Positions 9,901 to 11,073 of a stretch of DNA of 11,073 bases are shown piece by piece (position 1 is the first letter of the stretch; every line of letters starts with the position of its first letter). A program made the translations under genes and the position numbers. The notes under the pieces were generated by a model, which saw nothing but the letters and a program-made list of their open reading frames with translations, searched no databases and had not been told where the DNA came from. Origin of the DNA: Goniomonas avonlea (taxonomy: Eukaryota > Cryptophyceae > Goniomonadida > Goniomonadaceae); assembly GCA_003573635.1 (NCBI GenBank), contig QUTJ01031357.1, positions 1-11,073 on the forward strand, written 5' to 3'.

Positions 9901-10404
9901 CGGCACGTTTCCTGTTCTCCCAACTGCCTATCAAGGTGACTGACTTCAGAGGAACAACGCCCCACTCGTTTTTTCCAACTGGGGGTTCAGGACGACGATA
10001 CCAAGATTTGACATGCTCGAAGACTAGAGAATGGATTGGGGTGCACTCCCAGGGCGTTCGACCCGCTCACGAGCGCTGCAGGACCAACCTCGAGTTCAAG
10101 GAATATGATGTCCCCAGACCAGCAAGTTCTCCCAAATGTCTAAGCTTGGCTCACGTCACGCACATAAACACCGTGATTCACAGAGTGCTTCGCTCTCTCG
10201 AGTTGAAATAGGTAGCTTCAACCGTTATTCAACCCCAACGCAACATGTGCGCACCGAGCAGGAACAGAGAGTGATAACCTCCAGCAGCAATGGCCGTGAC
10301 CCCCCTCACCCCCACCACCCCCACCGCCGTGTTCTTGTCCGTGGTAGTGGCGTCCCCCAGCTGGCCGCGGTCGTTGCGCCCGACGGCCTGGACCGTGCCG
10401 TTGC
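1..10404 (-). CDS. Giant mosaic multi-exon gene, REJ/polycystin-1-like extracellular protein (partial at both ends)
   Basis: Twenty-two exons can be joined on the minus strand: 10404-10255, 9600-9451, 8575-8528, 8404-8021, 7931-7539, 7447-7055, 6970-6587, 6472-6080, 6003-5611, 5519-5127, 5025-4633, 4515-4123, 4065-3673, 3596-3255, 2982-2908, 2728-2654, 2416-2234, 2176-1979, 1912-1715, 1657-1460, 1405-1199, and 951 to the window edge. Each exon length is a multiple of three, each intron is GT-AG, and each split codon is completed by a G, giving about 2,229 residues without a stop. The order is RCC1 repeats, array modules, Thr/Pro linkers, eight-cysteine modules, REJ. Many cysteines and N-glycosylation sequons suggest an extracellular protein. 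No initiator or terminator is in the window. That the RCC1 exons are part of the same transcript is inference from phase and strand; the part from 8404 down is firmer. Confidence 0.68.
952..1198 (-). other. Intron between the last cysteine-rich exon and the REJ exon
   Basis: This 247-base intron has the consensus donor GTGAGT at 1198-1193 and a CAG acceptor after a pyrimidine-rich run. It is the longest intron in the 3' half. I see no conserved coding sequence in it on either strand. It is more AT-rich than the flanking exons. Confidence 0.75.
1199..1405 (-). CDS. Cysteine-rich exon A (fifth, most divergent eight-Cys module)
   Basis: The exon encodes 69 residues between acceptor CAG (1407-1406) and the perfect donor GTGAGT. 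It keeps the eight cysteines at about residues 2, 16, 19, 35, 38, 54, 56 and 68 and ends in an EGF-like GYTGADGGPCTG. Its body differs from exons B-D (ACVAGKYKTGSG at the start, SNCAANTYKTATG in the middle) and it is three residues longer, so it is an older member of the set. The CxxC spacing and GKYK motif suggest the ephrin-receptor-like GCC2/GCC3 fold joined to an EGF-like end. Such modules are extracellular and disulfide-bonded. Confidence 0.8.
1460..1657 (-). CDS. Cysteine-rich exon B (eight-Cys module)
   Basis: It encodes 66 residues with the donor GTGGGT. The start ACAAGRFKPAPG, the CTSCAAGKFKTETGQ core and the GYTGADGSACTG end are almost identical to exons C and D. The eight cysteines are at residues 2, 16, 19, 35, 38, 51, 53 and 65. 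A KCDAGYTG variant (Asn to Asp) marks this copy. The acceptor side reads GGGCAG rather than the GTGCAG of exons C and D. Confidence 0.82.
1715..1912 (-). CDS. Cysteine-rich exon C (eight-Cys module)
   Basis: A 66-residue copy with ACAAGTFKPAPG at the start (Thr instead of Arg) and GDTCDNCPPFSSSE in the middle. The intron upstream of it (1913-1978) and the one downstream (1658-1714) share the sequence gcaattagcaaactgactag, so exon and intron were duplicated together. A TGCTAAT branch-site-like motif lies just upstream of the acceptor. Confidence 0.82.
1979..2176 (-). CDS. Cysteine-rich exon D (eight-Cys module)
   Basis: A 66-residue copy that differs from B and C at only a few residues (KTESGQVGDTC, SSSETGSATC). 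Acceptor GTGCAG at 2182-2177, donor GTGGGT. Its upstream intron (2177-2233, 57 bases) begins like the other copies and then diverges, which places the edge of the recent duplication here. Confidence 0.82.
2234..2416 (-). CDS. Cysteine-rich exon E (first, shorter eight-Cys module)
   Basis: The first cysteine-rich exon in transcription order encodes 61 residues: ECVAGKYKSATGCADCEANK, then CDNCPRDSQSPPG, CKCNAGYTG and a closing CTG. Cysteines fall at about 2, 13, 16, 30, 33, 46, 48 and 60. I chose the acceptor after GTCAACAG (2418-2417) because it restores phase 1 and aligns the first Cys with exons A-D; a longer open stretch upstream would give phase 0 and does not fit the previous exon. The donor is GTAGAC. 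Confidence 0.75.
2654..2728 (-). CDS. Thr/Pro-rich linker exon T2
   Basis: A 25-residue exon encodes PTTVPTTTGSTMPNTTPP followed by LTSLANG. The acceptor is CCCCTGCAG and the donor GTAAGG, both strong. The Thr/Pro/Ser bias with an NTT sequon is typical of mucin-like, O-glycosylated extended stalks between extracellular domains. It joins the array to the cysteine-rich region. Confidence 0.75.
2908..2982 (-). CDS. Thr/Pro-rich linker exon T1
   Basis: A second 25-residue copy encodes PTTVPTTPVSTLPNTTPP and then STSLAKG, with a perfect GTGAGT donor. It differs from T2 by a few substitutions that keep the Thr/Pro/Ser character, as expected of a translated linker. Confidence 0.75.
2983..3254 (-). 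other. Intron between the array and the linker exons
   Basis: A 272-base intron from donor GTAAAC to acceptor CCCCTGCAG. Its donor-proximal end still resembles the exonic tail of an array module (agagagcaccgtgcat on the minus strand, about 3223-3238). Its other end is one copy of the triplicated intron block. Confidence 0.65.
3255..3596 (-). CDS. Array module exon M11 (last copy, tail missing)
   Basis: The final array exon encodes 114 residues instead of 131. It is normal through MSAAVLGVAS and then uses a donor, CAG/GTAAAC, 51 bases earlier than its siblings. Reading past that donor gives GKHSSQRAPCIYP and a stop, so the tail has decayed. FGSTGSWTQSTGQ is shared with M4, pointing to close kinship. 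Confidence 0.82.
3673..4065 (-). CDS. Array module exon M10
   Basis: A 131-residue module with donor GTGCGC and acceptor GCGCAG. It carries nine N bases between 3872 and 3903, affecting the W-T-x-x-x-G-x-L-V-L strand, so residues there are unknown. The tail reads FSFESSTSPG. The intron after its acceptor side (4066-4122) is one of the shortest, 57 bases. Confidence 0.82.
4123..4515 (-). CDS. Array module exon M9
   Basis: A 131-residue module that starts GASNSLMLVFQPSTDLAAG, where most copies have NTLSF; this is its main difference. The single Cys in ISCSG is present. Donor GTATGC, acceptor GGCAG after a pyrimidine-rich run. Confidence 0.85.
4633..5025 (-). CDS. Array module exon M8
   Basis: A 131-residue module with a perfect donor GTGAGT and acceptor GGGCAG. 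It has SPSISCSGAVAIGAMAMN in the C-terminal strand pair and one N base at 4656 in the tail, leaving one residue unresolved. Confidence 0.85.
5127..5519 (-). CDS. Array module exon M7 (most divergent full-length copy)
   Basis: Full length at 131 residues, but the usually strict TGTQTPDSQLTVSG is TGTQTWNSQLAVVG and the next strand reads AAVVGNTAAWTQASGQ. The tail is ESNASPG. Gap-free alignment and an intact frame argue for selection on length. Donor GTGCGC, acceptor GCACAG. Confidence 0.85.
5611..6003 (-). CDS. Array module exon M6
   Basis: A 131-residue module with three N bases (5881, 5954, 5963). It has a second cysteine in RTCSESTTSPG in addition to ISCSG, the only copy with two. Donor GTGTGT, acceptor TTTCACAG. 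Confidence 0.85.
6080..6472 (-). CDS. Array module exon M5
   Basis: A 131-residue module in which the conserved VVTNPAGPQ is VVINPVAPQ and TPDSQL is TPDSLL. ISCSG is kept. Donor GTGTGT; acceptor CTTGCAG directly after a CTGACCTGC stretch that could hold the branch site. Confidence 0.85.
6587..6970 (-). CDS. Array module exon M4 (three residues shorter)
   Basis: A 128-residue module: nine bases are missing in the tail, giving LGAAWSLSTS where others have LGAAGASW plus a short variable stretch. FGSTGSWTQSTGQ is shared with M11. One N base lies at 6607. Donor GTGTCG, acceptor GCCACAG. Confidence 0.85.
7055..7447 (-). CDS. Array module exon M3
   Basis: A 131-residue module with STDVAAGHLVT (Val where many have Leu, as in M2) and a NAESSTSPG tail. 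ILCSG holds its single Cys. Donor GTGAGG, acceptor CCGCAG. The neighbouring intron resembles those next to M2 and M4. Confidence 0.85.
7539..7931 (-). CDS. Array module exon M2
   Basis: A 131-residue module with TGTQTPGSQLTVSG (Asp to Gly) and the tail NSEGARSPG, which only M1 shares, so M1 and M2 are sister copies at their 3' ends. The donor GTTCGT is the weakest in the array but stands at the same position as in all other copies. Confidence 0.84.
8021..8404 (-). CDS. Array module exon M1 (first full module)
   Basis: A 128-residue module: three residues are deleted where siblings have LAAGHMVT, leaving STDVHIVT. The otherwise near-universal cysteine is lost (RISGLGTV instead of TISCSGTV). 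Tail NSEGARSPG as in M2. Acceptor GCTGCAG, donor GTGTGC. Confidence 0.84.
8405..8527 (-). other. Intron between the mini-exon and array module M1
   Basis: A 123-base intron with donor GTGTGC and acceptor GCTGCAG. The donor resembles those of M1, M5 and M6, supporting descent of the mini-exon from the same module. Confidence 0.6.
8528..8696 (-). CDS. Orphan module tail: 48-base mini-exon (8575-8528) or divergent first exon from ATG 8696
   Basis: The end of this segment encodes LESTTSPG followed by a donor GTGTGC, matching the tail of the array modules. In the model I prefer, the exon starts at 8575 after TTAAC and GACTGCAG, giving 16 residues (APAFWITSNLESTTSPG across the junction) in phase 1-1. 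In the alternative, translation begins at ATG 8696-8694: MNQSEQKRFG is followed by a hydrophobic run, NNIIGFIICITVGF, which could be a signal peptide, making this the first exon of the array gene. Weak similarity to the module continues a few residues upstream of the acceptor (MLTGTAA against AVLGAAG), so the segment derives from a module in either case. The upstream part is more AT-rich than the array. Confidence 0.5.
8576..9450 (-). other. Long intron or intergenic region between the RCC1 exon and the array
   Basis: This 875-base stretch holds no conserved module. On the plus strand it contains C10 (8869-8878), an imperfect purine-rich repeat of gagactgagacacagg type (about 8943-9010) and a long pyrimidine-rich tract. 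In the single-gene model it is an intron with donor GTACGT at 9450-9445. In a two-gene model the RCC1 gene would read through that donor to a TAG about 40 bases on, and this region would be the gene boundary; I see no clear polyadenylation signal. Confidence 0.5.
9050..9290 (+). repeat. Pyrimidine-rich tract with (CT)n microsatellite
   Basis: The plus strand is strongly C/T-biased over roughly 240 bases, with an uninterrupted CT dinucleotide run at 9212-9230 followed by interrupted tatctctatctctcgctc. It is low-complexity sequence. Open frames across it (runs of Ser, Leu and Pro) are not evidence of coding. Confidence 0.85.
9451..9600 (-). CDS. RCC1-repeat exon 2
   Basis: The exon encodes one 50-residue RCC1 repeat: NGTVQAVGRNDYRQLGDGTT, then a TAVEVVGVAG strand and AIAAGNIHSLFL. 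GxNxxxQLGDGTT and the IAAGxxHSL end are hallmarks of the RCC1 seven-bladed propeller family. It runs from acceptor TAACACAG (9602-9601) to donor GTACGT, phase 1-1. RCC1 repeats usually come in sets of about seven, so more copies are expected upstream, outside the window. The exact role is unknown; in secreted proteins of bacteria and protists such repeats serve as binding propellers rather than as the nuclear exchange factor. Confidence 0.75.
9601..10254 (-). other. Intron between the RCC1 exons, with internal repeats
   Basis: A 654-base intron with donor GTGCGC and acceptor TAACACAG. Its acceptor end is homologous to the sequence upstream of the other RCC1 exon (see the duplication entry). 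Within it, about 9842-9937 and 10070-10145 look like diverged copies of each other (gttgcaggaacaacc / gctgcaggaccaacc; ttctcccaactgcctatcaag / ttctcccaaatgtctaag). No additional RCC1 repeat is recognisable. Confidence 0.55.
10255..10404 (-). CDS. RCC1-repeat exon 1
   Basis: Also exactly 150 bases and one repeat: NGTVQAVGRNDRGQLGDATT, TAVGVVGVRG and AIAAGGYHSLFLL. It keeps the canonical IAAGGYHSL. Acceptor TGACACAG (10406-10405), donor GTGCGC, phase 1-1. Its close similarity to exon 2, including flanking intron, shows a tandem duplication. As it needs an upstream exon to supply the first base of its first codon, the gene must continue to higher coordinates. Confidence 0.75.
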
Positions 10405-11073
10405 CTGTGTCAGGGAAGGTCAAGCGATGCCTCACACAGGCGCAGCAGCCATTGCTGAACAAAGGTGCAGTTCTTGGGTGGCGGGAATCCTCTCTCACTC
10501 GCTCACTCTCACACACAGCGTCAATAGCTCGAGTGTTTTGAAATGGATAAAGGGAAAACATCCCACGTGCTCTTTGGTGAGATCGGATTTGGATCGCCTG
10601 AAACATTGTCGGTCACATTTCCTCGGGATCATCAAAATACGACGCCCCTGGAGTGCAGCTCGATACACTTTCCGCAGATGCTGAAAGCGTAGGAATGCGG
10701 GTGGGCGGGAAAGATGTCAAATATAAAGCAGAATTCTGCGCCACAAAGCGCATCGCCGACAAACAAAAAGCCAAGTTTCTGGCTTCGCGATATGTCCCCA
10801 CAGATTTGGGGAAATGATTTCGACTGTTCTCTCAGTCTATAAAATTAGCCCTCCGCTGCTCAGATCGACGACGATTCAAACTCTGATCGCCACACACCCG
10901 TGAGAGGTCGCAGTTCCTTCTCTTCTTTGAAGTACTACGCTCCTTACCCGCACTTGACCCATGCCTTTGGCACACCTTTAGCCATTGACACGTCGAGGCC
11001 GACACACATACACAGAGTCACAACGGTGTATTTGTTTGAATTGGGTTGGGGGAAACACGCCACGTGCTCTACA
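10405..11073. other. No supported gene; presumed intron or upstream sequence
   Basis: Apart from the first ~70 bases, which belong to the RCC1 duplication, I find no conserved domain on either strand. A plus-strand TATA-like tctataaaatt (10836-10846) is followed by an ATG at 10961 whose frame ends after six codons. A minus-strand open stretch (10801-10613) has no recognisable content. Confidence 0.5.

Larger units (their letters stand above)
9440..10475 (-). repeat. Tandem duplication carrying the RCC1 exons, period 804 bases
   Basis: The exon starts lie 804 bases apart, and similarity extends into the upstream intron: 9601-9660 and 10405-10470 share ggtcaag-gatgcctcac and cattgctgaa-aaaggygcag. 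Similarity fades beyond about 170 bases upstream, where ctacccgacgtgct and catcccacgtgct may be a last remnant. Confidence 0.7.

Noticed and set aside
10613-10801. Minus-strand open stretch as a possible first exon or signal peptide for the RCC1 part
   Set aside because: No hydrophobic start at an ATG and no convincing phase-1 donor ending in G; RCC1 exons need a G-ending upstream exon.
10836-10981. TATA-like tctataaaatt followed by an ATG on the plus strand
   Set aside because: The ATG at 10961 opens only six codons, and no splice donor or conserved peptide follows in the window.
11047-11073. Similarity of gggaaacacgccacgtgctct to gggaaaacatcccacgtgctct (10551-10573) as a sign of a third RCC1 unit
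   Set aside because: The expected exon at about 10750-10900 shows no RCC1 repeat, so the similarity is too short to support another unit.

Overview
This window reads as nuclear DNA of a eukaryote, most likely a unicellular one. Almost all recognisable coding sequence lies on the minus strand. It is split into about 22 short exons bounded by canonical GT-AG splice sites, and many introns are only 54-120 bases long. There is no bacterial operon layout, rRNA, tRNA or CRISPR array. The species cannot be named from the sequence. Moderately high GC, very short introns and the mix of REJ, ephrin-receptor-like cysteine-rich and RCC1 modules would fit protists such as cryptophytes, other algae or choanoflagellate-like flagellates.

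The simplest reading is one very large gene, read from high to low coordinates and open at both window edges. In transcription order it has: two RCC1-repeat exons (10404-10255, 9600-9451); a 48-base mini-exon (8575-8528); eleven exons of a homologous ~131-residue beta-rich module (8404-3255), eight of them exactly 393 bases; two 75-base Thr/Pro-rich linker exons (2982-2908, 2728-2654); five eight-cysteine exons of the GCC2/GCC3 and EGF-like type (2416-1199); and a long exon (951 to beyond base 1) with an REJ-like (receptor for egg jelly) region of the kind found in polycystin-1-family proteins. This gives about 2,229 residues in the window. Every internal junction is phase 1 and is completed by a G from the upstream exon, so any exon can be added or lost without shifting the frame. 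The product is probably a large secreted or membrane-anchored extracellular protein; a polycystin-type membrane region could follow beyond base 1 but is not visible.

The DNA shows how the gene grew. The module array, the cysteine-rich exons, the linker exons and the RCC1 exons are each tandem duplications that carry intron sequence along. The last array module (3596-3255) has lost its 17-residue tail, and the mini-exon at 8575-8528 is a lone tail of the same module, so the array is broken at a similar point on both sides. Fourteen N bases all fall inside array exons, so copy number and sequence there may be imperfectly assembled.

The RCC1 exons could instead belong to a separate upstream gene, with the array gene starting at an ATG at 8696-8694. 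The 8576-9450 stretch holds pyrimidine-rich and CT-repeat sequence, and 10405-11073 holds no exon I can support.
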